Shown: in pieces, positions 24,187 through 33,695 of the stretch
How the letters are laid out: every line of letters begins with the position of its first letter
Position numbering within the stretch: the first letter of the stretch is position 1
Assembly (NCBI RefSeq): GCF_023101765.2
Contig: NC_064217.1
Location: 3,162,001-3,226,000, forward strand
Length of the DNA stretch: 64,000 nucleotides
Origin: Spodoptera frugiperda
Lineage: Eukaryota; Arthropoda; Insecta; Lepidoptera; Noctuidae
Direction of reading: 5' to 3'
Program-made: the position numbers and the translations under genes
Notes under the pieces: model-generated
What the model saw: only the letters and a program-made list of their open reading frames with translations
Databases searched by the model: none
Told to the model about the DNA's origin: nothing

Positions 24187-26747
24187 CTATTGTGCTTCCA
24201 TCTCGCAAATAAACGGTAGCCTTTGGCCACAATCATCAGTGGAAGTGGCAAGATTTCCCCCATCACCAGCTGCGACTGTGCCACAATCAGCATTCTGATC
24301 GTTGTATTGGTGTTTGTACATATCGATGAATTTTTGACCTGTAAGTAATTTTTCAGTTCAGTTTAGTAAAGAATGACATGCGATTGTGACCTACTACTAG
24401 AGTACTACTAGAGTCGTAAACACGCTCTTCATACACCAGTATTTTTTATTGAGGGTTGAATATCATCCAATGACTTCTCTCACCTTAGACGAGGCGAGAG
24501 GGAGTGACAGACTCTTACTGACTAAAAACCACCCCGTTCCTACTCCTGCTCTTCGAGCCGGAGCTCCGGTAACCCGCCAGGCAGTCGGCATCAGCCTTAT
24601 TGGGTTCCATCTGTGATTATCTGATGGCTCTTTGAGGCGCGTCGCGTTCCGCGCGCGGTTACGCACGGTCTAGTTCTGCTCAGGTGGCCCTTGCTCGCCG
24701 TCCGCAAATCGTCGCGACGATCCGACAGAGATCGTCGCGCGATCCCTGACACTCGGAGTGTCTCTCGCGATGGCTGGGGCGTGAGGAGGTTCGTTCCCTC
24801 ACTCGCCCCGCCTCCTCCTTAGCTAGCATGACTGCTTCGCAAAAAGAGGAGTGGGCATCCCAGTCCTCCTCGCTTCGCACCATAGCCTGAACCAATGCTG
24901 GAAGCGAGATGTCGCCGTCGCCGACCACATCCCTGAGGACACGGTGGTGCTCAGCCCATGCAGCCACCGTATGTTTCCTCTCGCCCAATCCGAAACAGGA
25001 ACCTACCGAAGCTCCCATGTCCGGTAAGCACCTGCGTCAGGCGGTAGGTGAGAATGCCGTGACGCCTCTCAAGCCACTCCTCAAAGAGGGGACTTACCGC
25101 TGCAATGACAGCGAGCCCGAGCGTGCGACAGTCGTTGCTTCCATTCCAGCCATGAGATCGCGCCGGAGCTCGTCCTGCCACGCACTAATCTGGCGCGGCA
25201 GCGGAGTCGTACCACGTTGTACGTTCAATATCACGTGGTTTTACCACGACCACATAGAGAATTTGAACACGTACCTTTCACTGTGTAGTAATCACTTTGG
25301 GAGAAAAGTCTTCGAACGCCTACAAAATACCAAAAACGGCTATCGATCATGTTATAAATATCTTGCGCTTGTGCACTGTCTTCTATGACTGCCAGTGTTC
25401 CACCTTCCATGAAACAAGTCTTCATAGCCTCCTGCCACATGTGCGGCTTATTATTCACTTTGTAACATTTCTGCGAGGATTTTATATATTTGTAACCTGA
25501 AACCATGAAACTATTTGTAACACTAGCTTTCTGCTCGCAGCTATCTACCGTGGCGCTGTATGCGTTGTGCACTTTCACATGTATAATATAAGTAAAGATA
25601 TACTTTTTGTGTAGTATAATATGTATACCAATTATGCTATAAGAAAATTATTAAACGACTTTGACTTTTCACTTTTTAACAGGTGCATATAATAAAATGG
25701 AAAATCGAATAATGGGGTCTGGTATGAAAATCAAATTCGAGATTTATTACTGGACACCATTTGTGCTCAATTCTATAGGAGTAGGTAAAATAAATTGAAA
25801 TTGAATATAAGTAGAGCTGTAAATATTACCGCGGTCAATGGTTGGGCATGATTCGTCGTCAGTTTTTTTGCACACGAATGGTAAAGGCGTATTCTCTGCG
25901 CGAATACAAACATCTTCATGAAACTCGCCGTTGTTTATATTCATTGTCACGCAGTTGTCCACTTTCGGACCACTCTGAGGACTGTTAACATCAAGTGGAT
26001 ATGGTGTTGATTGACCTGAAATATTATCTTTACTTATTACCATTATCTCCTTAATATATGTATAATCCACTACTTATACATTACATTTTGTTAATTAGAA
26101 TGCAAAATATCATAAGCGTTGATTCAGTTTTACTTTATGTTTTTTTTTATTTGCACATAATAGTGTTCATCAAAGGGTGATCAACTGATAATGCAATAAT
26201 AAGGTATACAGTATGAAATAACGAACTCACCATCAACCGTAATAAACTCTCCTAAGTCAAATTCGTTGTGGAATCCAACAAATATGTCTGTCACATTTGG
26301 TACTTCTGTCATTTTGTCAGTCAAGTTCTTCACCAAAGCCCATTCTCCTTTGATTTTCGGATAGAACAGTGTGGCGCCTTCGTCATCGCAGGCCAAGAAA
26401 GCCAAGTTCCAGCTGATTCTACTCAGGTCCCAGTGTAGTTTATAGAAGGCATCGTATTGCTCAATGTATGTGTAGTCTCGTCTATAAAACGGTACATGAC
26501 GAGAGTATGCCAGAGGGAGTGTTATACCTGCAAACAATTTAGTGTAAGAGAATTTAGTGTAGAGTATAGCTACCTTTGTCTACAGTTTCTACTACATATG
26601 TAACTAGATTAGTACTTGAGACATAATTATTATCTCCATGAAGATTATTTTACAACAGATAATTTGTCTATAACGTCTTATGAAATAAGTCCTAAGAATA
26701 TTTAAAAACTTACCAATTAAAGAAATCAGAATCACTATGGATTTCAT
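24187..26747 (-). CDS. Immulectin-like dual C-type lectin domain protein (5 exons)
   Basis: On the minus strand the coding exons are 26747-26714, 26527-26231, 26015-25830, 25496-25275 and 24338-24187 (891 nt, 296 residues). All four introns are GT-AG and phase 1. Exon 1 plus the start of exon 2 encode a signal peptide (MKSIVILISLIGITLPLAYS). Exons 2-3 encode the first lectin domain with its cysteines (LACDDEGA, DNCV, DVC, LPFVC) and NLT/NVT glycosylation sites. Exons 4-5 encode the second (KCYKVN, MKTCFMEGGTLAVIED, NADCG, DDCGQRLPFICE). Two tandem domains behind a signal peptide is the layout of lepidopteran immulectins, secreted pattern-recognition proteins of hemolymph. Neither domain shows a clean EPN or QPD calcium/sugar triplet or WND, so binding may be calcium-independent or altered. 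Intron 4 holds LINE debris. Exon 5 has a weak polypyrimidine tract, but its frame and homology fit well. Confidence 0.85.
24442..25235 (-). mobile_element. R1-clade LINE fragment inside lectin intron 4
   Basis: The fragment is in the same orientation as the lectin gene, with its T-run (antisense poly A) at 24442-24447. The 3' tail (CTTACTGACTAAAAACCACC in antisense) runs straight into the C-terminus of an ORF2. The translation contains LTGHGSFGRFLFRIGREET, then after a frame break near 24950 AWAEHHRVLRDVVGDG and SSFCEAVMLAKEEAGRVRE. The same layout occurs at the C-terminus of the larger LINE at 58-60 kb, which has reverse transcriptase motifs. The copy is frameshifted and dead. The 5' limit is approximate and no clear target-site duplication was found. 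Confidence 0.8.
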
Positions 26748-26798
26748 CACTGCTAGTTATACTACACAGTATTAAACTAGGGCACAGGGAACATTACA

Positions 26799-26804
26799 TT
26801 TATA
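26799..26804 (-). promoter_or_regulatory. TATA box of the lectin gene
   Basis: TATAAA on the minus strand lies 52 bases before the ATG at 26747. This leaves room for a start site about 30 bases downstream and a 5'UTR of roughly 25 bases. A TATA-driven compact promoter suits an inducible immune gene, though no convincing kappa-B or GATA site was confirmed. Confidence 0.55.
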
Positions 26805-26974
26805 TGCTCGCGAATAAAAATTATATTCTTGTTTATGGTCGGGTAAGACCCTTGTATAAAATATAGACAGTCATTTTTGATATAAAGGCTGTTACAAATT
26901 ATACAGATGTGCTTTATTTTTTAATACCTACACTACCTACAGACTACACTATACAATCTGTATAGGTTAGATTA

Positions 26975-27080
26975 TACGAAACCCGTAATGAGCCAGCGTG
27001 GTGATAAATGTTCTAACCTTCTCCTTGCAAGAAGAGACTTAAAGCTCAGCAGTGGCCACTTAAGACCTGACGATGATTTC
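26975..27080 (+). repeat. Lep1-like Helitron tail
   Basis: CTAACCTTCTCCTTGCAAGA and CAGCAGTGGCCACTTAAGAC then CTGACGATGATT resemble the 3' part of lepidopteran Lep1 Helitrons. Decayed. Confidence 0.45.
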
Positions 27081-27162
27081 AAAATCTTCTTTCTACATTG
27101 AAAATCGTTGCTTTGATTAAGTAGTTTTATTTTGACGTGAGCGAGATTGTCACTGTGGGGAG

Positions 27163-27420
27163 TCATGCTTCGATCCGGTTATCCGGTTCGTACGATTCGG
27201 TTGGCACAACCGGAGTGATACCACGGCCTGACAGAAAATTGGATGAAACGACTCTTGTGTTGTATGAGTGGGGTTACCGGAGGTCCAATCCTCCAATCTT
27301 AAATATTCCAATCCTCAAATCTCGAACCCTCAAAAGGCCGACAACACACTTGTAACTTCTCTGGTGCTGTGGGTGTCCGTGGGTGCCGCCAATTGGTTAC
27401 TATCAGATGATACGTTTTCT
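27163..27420 (+). mobile_element. CR1-type LINE/SINE tail, family 2, sense orientation
   Basis: AGTGATACCACGGCCTGACA, GGGTTACCGGAGGTCCAATC, CAAAAGGCCGACAACACACT and TTACTATCAGATGATACG follow the family order in sense. Confidence 0.65.
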
Positions 27421-27842
27421 CTTTAGTCACTTCATTATTTAAAAATATACATGTAAATTGAAACATGCTGTATTTAATCTATATTTTTATCGCTGGGTGA
27501 CGGATGTCAAAGGTTTGAGTCTGCAAAGATAGTGTATAGGACTTTGTTAATTGCTGACAAATGTTATTGTTAACTTTTATTAGTTTTTGCCCACGGTTTT
27601 GCCTGAAATACTAAAATAAAAAAAAAAATGTTTCAATACTTCTACGTAAGATGATAACACTTAAAATACTTGTGCGAAGAAATATATTTAAATTAAGTCT
27701 CTCGATGATGTAATGATATTATATTAGTAGGGTTATCGGTAGATCAGTTGGTAGATGTAAAAAGTTTTTTTTTTAATATAAATGAATGTGTTATTTGTTG
27801 ATAAAAAATATTGTAAAAAACATATTCTAAGCATTGATATTC

Positions 27843-28274
27843 CTGGGCTCGCTGTCATTGCAGCGGTAAGTCCTCTTTGAGGAGTGGCTAGAGAGGCGCC
27901 ACGGCGTCCTCACCTACCGCCTGACGCAGATGCTTACCGGACATGGAAGCTTCGGTAGGTTCCTGTTTCTGATTGGGCGGGAGGAAACGCCCGGGTGTCA
28001 TCATTGCGAAGACCGCCCGGAGGACACGGTGGAACATACGCTTGCGGTCTGCCCTGCGTGGGCTGAGCACCGCCGTGTCCTCAGGGATGTGGTCGGCGAC
28101 GGCGCCCTCTCACGTCCGGCACTGGTACAAGCCATGGTGCGGAGTGAGGGGGACTGGGATGCCGTCTCCTCCTTCTGCGAAGCAGTCATGCTAGCTAAGG
28201 AGGAGGCGGGGCGCGTGAGAGAGCGAACCTCCTCACGCCCCAGCCGTCGCGAGAGACACTCCGGGCGTCGGGGA
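27843..28274 (+). mobile_element. R1-clade LINE ORF2 C-terminal fragment, left arm of a large inverted repeat
   Basis: The sense frame reads LTGHGSFGRFLFLIGREETP, CHHCEDRPEDTVEHTLAVC, RVLRDVVGDG and VSSFCEAVMLAKEEAGRVRE, the zinc-knuckle C-terminus of ORF2. It is about 430 bp and is repeated in inverted orientation at 28550-29758. Both arms have the same outer end (CTGGGCTCGCTGTCATTGCA). Confidence 0.85.
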
Positions 28275-29758
28275 TAGGAGAGGGAGTGTCAGACTCTTAC
28301 TGACTAAAAACCACCCCGTTCCTTCTCCTGCCTTTCGAGCCGGAGCCCCGGTAAACCCGCTAGGTTGTCCGCAGCTCCGGATTAGGCATCAGCCCTATTG
28401 GGCCCCATCTGTGGTGGTCTGATGGCTCTTTGAGGCGCACGCGGAACGCGACGCGCCGCACGCACGGGTCTGGTTCTGGTCGGGCGGCGAACTACCCTTG
28501 CTCGCCGTCCGCAGGCCCGCACTTACGGTGGCCGGAGATCGTCACGCGATCCCCGACGCCCGGAGTGTCTCTCGCGACGGCTGGGGCGTGAGGAGGTTCG
28601 TTCTCTCACGCGCCCCGCCTCCTCCTTAGCTAGCATGACTGCTTCGCAGAAGGAGGAGACGGCATCCCAGTCCCCCTCGCTCCGCACCATGGCTTGTACC
28701 AAAACGCAGGCGTGTCTCTTCTCTGCCAAACGGAGTCAATTTCCGCTGACTCCTACTTTCCGAAATGTATCCGTTCCAATATCGGATCATCTTGAGCTTC
28801 TGGGCGTAACTCTATCGCCAACGCTAAACTTCGGTTCTTATATAGAGTCGAAGGCGCATCTGGCTGGTAGGAAGTTGGGTATCCTCTCGAAGGTGGGACG
28901 GTACTTCACACCGAAACAACTACTGAGCCTGTACCAGGCGCAGGTTCGGTCATGTATGGAGTACTGTTCTCACCTTTGGGACGGCTCGGCTAGACACCAG
29001 TTGGATGCGCTCGAGCGCATTGAAAGGCGTGCCAAGAAGCTCATCAATGATGATGCGCTTGTGGAGGCCCGGCTTCAAAGCCTTGAACACAGGCGCAAGG
29101 TCGCAAGCCTTTCCGTTTTTTACCGGATACATTTCGGAGAGTGTGCAGGGGAACTGCACAACTTGATTCCCCCTAGTCCTTTCCATCAACGAACCACAAG
29201 ACAATCGGCGAGGCGTCACCGTTTCATGGTGGATATCCCACCCACTCGCACGAAACGCTTCGCTTCAAGCTTCTTTGTGCGAACTGCTAGGGAGTGGAAC
29301 TCCTTGCCGGAGTCTGTGTTTCCTGATGGGTACAACCTGGGTGTCTTCAAAGCCCGAGTGAATAGGTTGCTTATGGGCAGACGTGCTCCACCGTAGGCCG
29401 CATCATCACTTACCATCAGGCGAGATAGCGGCCAAACGTCGGCCCATTCAATATAAAAAAAAAAAAAAAAAAACCAATGCCGGACGCGGGAGGTCGCCGT
29501 CGCCGACTACATCCCTGAGGACACGGCGGTGCTCAGCCCATGCAGGGCACAGCGCCACCGTATGTTCCACTGTATCCTCAGGACGGTCCTCGCAGTGATG
29601 ACACCCGGGCGTTTCCTCCCGCCCAATCAGAAACAGGAACCTACCGAAACTTCCATGCCCGGTAAGCACCTGCGTCAGGCGGTAGGTGAGGACGCCGTGG
29701 AGTCTCTCAAGCCACTCCTCAAAGAGGGGACTTATCGCTGCAATGACAGCGAGCCCAG
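28275..29758 (-). mobile_element. R1-clade LINE 3' part, right arm, split by a CR1/Jockey LINE
   Basis: Antisense 3' tail (28281-28545, starting GAGAGGGAGTGTCAGACTC) continues into antisense ORF2 C-terminus. The copy is interrupted at about 28701 and resumes at 29474 with CCAATGCCGGACGCGGG. The uninterrupted order is seen in the related copy at 24890-24905. On the minus strand the resumed part again encodes LTGHGSFGRFLFLIGREETP. With 27843-28274 it forms a palindrome with a 275-bp spacer. Confidence 0.8.
28701..29473 (+). mobile_element. CR1/Jockey-type LINE, 5'-truncated, nested in an R1-clade LINE
   Basis: The frame to the TAG at 29394-29396 is open for about 230 codons. It encodes the end of a pol protein: LLGVTLSPTLNF, GILSKVGRYFTPKQLL, YCSHLWDGSARHQLDALERI, SVFYRIHFGECAGEL, REWNSLPESVF and YNLGVFKARVNRLL. 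It ends in a 3'UTR with CTTACCATCAGG and a poly(A) run at 29455-29473. The target repeat is short (about ACCAA). CR1 versus Jockey cannot be settled from this fragment because the polymerase core is missing. Confidence 0.85.
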
Positions 29759-29914
29759 CCCTCGGTAACGAGAAAGGCTATGTTTGACTTAGCTAATGTA
29801 TTATTTACTTTCTTATACGCTACAGCCAATAGGAGCCGTAAAAGATGGGATGTTATGTTTATAAGATTTCTTTGATAATAATAAATAATGAAGTGCAAAA
29901 CCGCACGTGTAAGA

Positions 29915-30110
29915 GCGGGGGCTCACGATGCGTTGCGGCGGCGGTGCGACACCAGAGCGGTGTCGCTGCGTGTCGTCTTACATAGAAATATCTGTGGCAT
30001 GTCACACGATACGTTCCGGCGCCGCGCCGGTCTTGCAACCACCAAGACGAGGCGGGGAGGGGTGTATGCGTTGTGACGTCGGAGCGGCACCGGTGACTTG
30101 TTTTGCGTTA
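29915..30110. other. GC- and CpG-rich island between retroposons
   Basis: About 200 bases are much richer in G and C than the surroundings (for example GTTCCGGCGCCGCGCCGG at 30014-30031). Short overlapping frames exist but no homology was recognised. It could be a repeat body or a relic promoter. Confidence 0.4.
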
Positions 30111-30136
30111 CAAGGAAACTTTCAGTAACAGAATTT

Positions 30137-30270
30137 TTTTTTTTGACAAGCCCGCCACAACCTCCTATACCTCTGCAACTCCTGTAAGCCAGGATCTACA
30201 GTAGATACAAACATGAAAACACCGGAACACTGAAGTTCGGCGCGTCCCAGGGAAATGAATGACTGTCTTG
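30137..30270 (-). repeat. Retroposon tail, family 3
   Basis: The T-run is at 30137-30145, followed by the same ordered blocks as 15720-15885. No coding sequence is visible in either copy. Confidence 0.65.
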
Positions 30271-30885
30271 GATCCCGCAACAAAACAAATCAGAAGATGT
30301 TATTAGAGGAGAAGAAAAAAGAAAACGATAGTTTCCACTTCCCTCGGTGAATTCAGTAACAAATCAGTAACAGACTGTCCAACGCTGCTACGGCGCTGCT
30401 GCTGTGTACCCACTGATACGGTGAAATCGTACTTGTGCTCTTACTTGTTCAGAAATTTGTCCACGCCATTATGTAATGAAGAAGGTTTTCATAGTGTAGG
30501 AGGTACTTACATAAATTATTGCTGGTGCAACTACTATTACAATGTCAGCAATCAGTAAATATAAACAGCAATACAATATTATGTACAATTGTACATGTTT
30601 ACATATACATAGATACATTATGAACAAGTGCAGACCAACTCAATCTCTCAAGTTTCAAATGGTACATTTTCAACCTTACCGTTTTACAATAAAGTCAAAA
30701 GTCTATTGAAAAGTATTAGCTGATGATGTGCAGCTGGTGTCCAGTTAAATTTACTCTTGTCTATTTCAAAGGTCATACGAGATGATCTTAATAAAAAGCT
30801 ATAAGTCTAGTTTGAAAAAGTCACATGTCTATCGATCTTTTATCGGATATATATCGGAGAATGAGTGGCGGAATTGCATTTTTTT

Positions 30886-31018
30886 TTTACTCGTTGCCTC
30901 ACGCTTGGATTTTCTCCTGTGTCATGGATGCATTTACAAACATACAAGTACACATACTCATGTCACCTAGACCTGAAACAACAATTTGTGGATCACACAA
31001 AGAGTGTTTGAAATAAAA
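30886..31018 (-). repeat. tRNA-derived SINE family 2, 3' part
   Basis: GGATTTTCTCCTGTGTCATG, CATTTACAAACATACAAGTA and CAACAATTTGTGGATCACAC, antisense. Confidence 0.7.
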
Positions 31019-31171
31019 ATATAGATCGCCTTTATGATGCCATTCTCTTTCAGTTATTTTCAGTTACTTGTACTCGCTGAAGCGGTATGAAACAAAATGT
31101 AGGTAATAGGTACTCAAGGAAATATAGTAATGTTACAAACTTATTTTCATGTTTCTTTTCGATTCATGAGA

Positions 31172-31435
31172 TAGGCAGGTAAACGAGCAGATGGATCACC
31201 TGATGGTAAGCAATCGCTGCAGCCCATGGATGGTTGTTGGGGTTTGGGATGGATGATAATTGGGCCTCCGGTTACCTCACTCACTCAACGCAAGCGTTGT
31301 TTCACGTCGGTTTTCGGTCAGGCCGTGGTATCACTCAGGTCGAGCCGGCCCCTTCGTGGCAAAGCATGGCTCTCCCACACTTAACGAAGCGAAGTAGCGA
31401 AGCGGTTACGACAAGTCCGTCTTGGACGTAGTAGG
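31172..31435 (-). mobile_element. CR1-type LINE/SINE tail, family 2
   Basis: GTAAACGAGCAGATGGATCA, CCTGATGGTAAGCAATCGC, TTTCACGTCGGTTTTCGGTC and ATGGCTCTCCCACACTT recur in the same order at 32.6, 33.4 and 63.4 kb. The T-rich end lies at lower coordinates, so sense is minus. Confidence 0.7.
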
Positions 31436-31517
31436 CTTAAATCTGACACTATGATACATAGTGGCCAAATAGACATATTATATATATTCAACAGTCAAAT
31501 AGATATTATGTTCCCAG

Positions 31518-31693
31518 TTGTAGCCAGCCGAGTCCAAATACGAGTAGCATTTGCAAGTCGGAACAGCGGTAGCTTTGAATATTTTGCAATTGACGATTTG
31601 ACTTTACAACACAATGCAACTGCTTATCAAGAACTTACTGTCTTACTAGTTACTTGTTTGCTTTTCTTATTTCTACTAGACATTTTAGAGTAA
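31518..31693 (+). CDS. Terminal exon of a MAM-like membrane or GPI-anchored protein
   Basis: The frame reads RVQIRVAFASRNSGSFEYFA then IDDLTL, which resembles the last strand of a MAM domain (hydrophobic run, then an aliphatic DD motif). After HNATAYQ comes a hydrophobic C-terminus (TVLLVTCLLFLFLLDIL) followed by TAA at 31691-31693, so the product is either a very short-tailed membrane protein or GPI-anchored. Acceptors TTCCCAG (exon from 31518) or TTGTAG (exon from 31524) keep the same phase 1. AATAAA follows 27 bases after the stop, which supports a real terminal exon. No upstream exon was recognised; the nearest upstream sequence is SINE/LINE debris. A decayed copy of the exon lies at 32254-32330. 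The MAM assignment is inference from a short segment. Confidence 0.5.
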
Positions 31694-31719
31694 ATAAATG
31701 TTATGTTAACTGTAGTATG

Positions 31720-31725
31720 AATAAA
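31720..31725 (+). terminator. Poly(A) signal after the MAM-like terminal exon
   Basis: AATAAA begins 27 bases downstream of the TAA stop at 31691-31693. Confidence 0.6.
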
Positions 31726-31795
31726 ATATAAAACATTCTTACATTACACTTCCTAATGTGTGATTGTAAACTTAGCACTATATTTTTACGTCATC

Positions 31796-31925
31796 AAAGT
31801 AACGTCACGCCTTTTATCCCCGAAGAGGTAGGCAGAGGTGCACATTACATGGCACGTAATGCCGCTATAAAATGTACGCGCACTTTTCACCATGTGTGTT
31901 ATAATAAGTCCCATGTAAGGGCATG
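31796..31925 (-). repeat. tRNA-derived SINE family 1, partial
   Basis: TAACGTCACGCCTTTTATCC, GGTAGGCAGAGGTGCACATT and CACTTTTCACCATGTGTGTT match the 3' half of the SINE. Confidence 0.7.
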
Positions 31926-32253
31926 AGAGTTTTACGTCATCCTAAACGAGACTTAACCTTAAATGACCAGCATTAAACAATAAAAAAATAGTAACAAAAA
32001 ACTTACTTTTTCAAAGATCCCATTCAGCAAAAGGTATAAAGCATTCTTAATTTAATATTAAAAAATATATATATCTGTCAGTTATCACTAGATATTGCTT
32101 CTTTAAAAAGAAAAAATGACCTTAAAATTCATGAATGTCACGTGGAAAGGGTTAAACTCAAGTCGCTATGTACTTATACTAAGGTTATATAGGATGATTA
32201 GCTCCCAAAATTACATAAACATACTTTCCTTAGTAAACCCTTAACCCTGCAAT

Positions 32254-32330
32254 GGTATTTGCAACGCAAAGTAGCCACGACGGGCAGACGTGCTTCGAAT
32301 ACTTTGTGGATTAAGAATTTGACTTTAAAA
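32254..32330 (+). pseudogene. Decayed copy of the MAM-like terminal exon
   Basis: This stretch aligns with 31555-31620: GTATTTGCAACGC against GTAGCATTTGCAAGTCGG, then TCGAATACTTTG against TGAATATTTTG, then ATTTGACTTTA identical. The reading keeps FEYF but meets an in-frame TAA, and an indel shifts the IDDLTL part. It looks like a relic of a tandem exon or gene duplication. Confidence 0.5.
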
Positions 32331-32565
32331 TTAAGGAGATAAAGCCAGTACTCCTTACCTCTTAAGCCGGGCATTGATTTTCAATAAGCACATCCCAGGA
32401 ATGTTATTTTTTGGTAAATTGTCAAACTATATCGGTCGTCGGTGCTCTAGGTTTAAGTGCGAAGAATATCAGTCTCGATTCTTGTTTCGGCCAATGTCTT
32501 ACAGATGTTTATTTGTTTGTGGAGTGAGACGAACTGCGTAAGTGAGGTTTTTATGGGGTAATTTC

Positions 32566-32875
32566 TATTTTTTTTATAAGCTGGTAAGCGAGTAGACGGA
32601 TCACCTGATAGTTAGCAATCGCTGCCGCCCATGGACACCCGAAATCCCAGAGGCGTTACAAGCGCGTTGCCGGCCTGTTGAGGAATTTTGAGTATTGGGA
32701 AGGGTGGTAAATCAGCCTCCGGTAACTCCACTCACACAACGCAAGCGTTATTTCACATCGGTATTCTGTCAGGCCGTGGTATAACTTCGGCCGAACCGGC
32801 CCATTCGTGCTGAAGCATAGCTCTCCCACGCTTTATCTCTATTAGCCGTACATAATAACATATTAAGTATGTATT
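32566..32875 (-). mobile_element. CR1-type LINE/SINE tail, family 2
   Basis: T-run, GGTAAGCGAGTAGACGGATC, GGCGTTACAAGCGCGTTGCC, ACACAACGCAAGCGTTATTT and TAGCCGTACATAATAACATA identify this copy, nearly full length for the family. Confidence 0.75.
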
Positions 32876-32913
32876 TGTCGCGCTTAAATAAAATACACGC
32901 TTAAATAAAGCTT

Positions 32914-32946
32914 GATAACCGACTGTTGTTGCAACAGTCGGTTATC
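32914..32946. repeat. Perfect 15-bp-arm hairpin
   Basis: GATAACCGACTGTTG, loop TTG, then CAACAGTCGGTTATC. No T-run or gene adjoins it. Confidence 0.85.
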
Positions 32947-33381
32947 GAATTCGAAAAACTGTCTTATCCAAAACATGTAATACTATCTATTACAAAACAG
33001 TACATTTGAGCGTATCCTTAGCCAATCAACGGTTCAAGATTGAAGGAACAAAGGGTAGAATCAATTTTACGTAATTGCATCACTTTTCACTGCTCCGCCC
33101 ATTAAGCTAACCTTTTTTAATCGAGTTTTTTCCGCCTTAGTCCGGATATTGGCGGACGAGTAACGGACCACTTATTCGAATCTATTGAACGAGCCTCATG
33201 GACACTAACTACTACTTTTCGAGTTTCTAACCCGTTTAACGGGTTTTAATAGATTGAACCAACGATATACGGCGGCAATTTATTTTGCCATTTTTTTACC
33301 CAATAGTGGTTAGTAGGTACTTGGAGTGATTTTCCTGATTGCTTTTTCACGAATCAATTGTTTCACTTTGTTGTATTATGT

Positions 33382-33695
33382 TTTTTTATGGTAGAAGCCG
33401 GTAAACGAGCAGACGGATCACCTGATGGTAAGCAATCGCCTCCGACAATGGACACCCAAAACACCAGAGTTATTACAAGTGCAGTTGCCGGATTTGCGGA
33501 GATTGGGAAGAGGGGGTAATTGCCTCCCCTATGCCTCCGGTATCCTCATATCACACGACGAAACACAACACAAGTGTTGTTTCACGTCGGTTTTCTGTGA
33601 GGCCGTGGTATCGCTCCGATCGAGCCGGCCCATTTGTGCCGAAGCATGGCTCTCCCACACTTTTCCCTATTAGCTGTACATAATAACATATTTTA
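33382..33695 (-). mobile_element. CR1-type LINE/SINE tail, family 2
   Basis: Same order as 32566-32875, including the distal TATTAGCTGTACATAATAAC. The T-run is at 33380-33386. Confidence 0.75.

Noticed and set aside
24105..24293. Minus-strand 62-codon frame
   Set aside because: It overlaps lectin exon 5 in the wrong frame; the correct frame ends LPFICEMEAQ and stop.
24909..25388. 159-codon plus-strand frame
   Set aside because: Antisense shadow of the LINE fragment and lectin exon 4.
25231..25578. Minus-strand 115-codon frame as a single-exon lectin
   Set aside because: Only 25496-25275 is exon; the ends of the frame read into introns 3 and 4, where phase-1 acceptor and donor sites fit better.
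26841..26851. Possible kappa-B site GGGTAAGACCC upstream of the lectin gene
   Set aside because: It does not fit the insect kappa-B consensus spacing and is a single occurrence.
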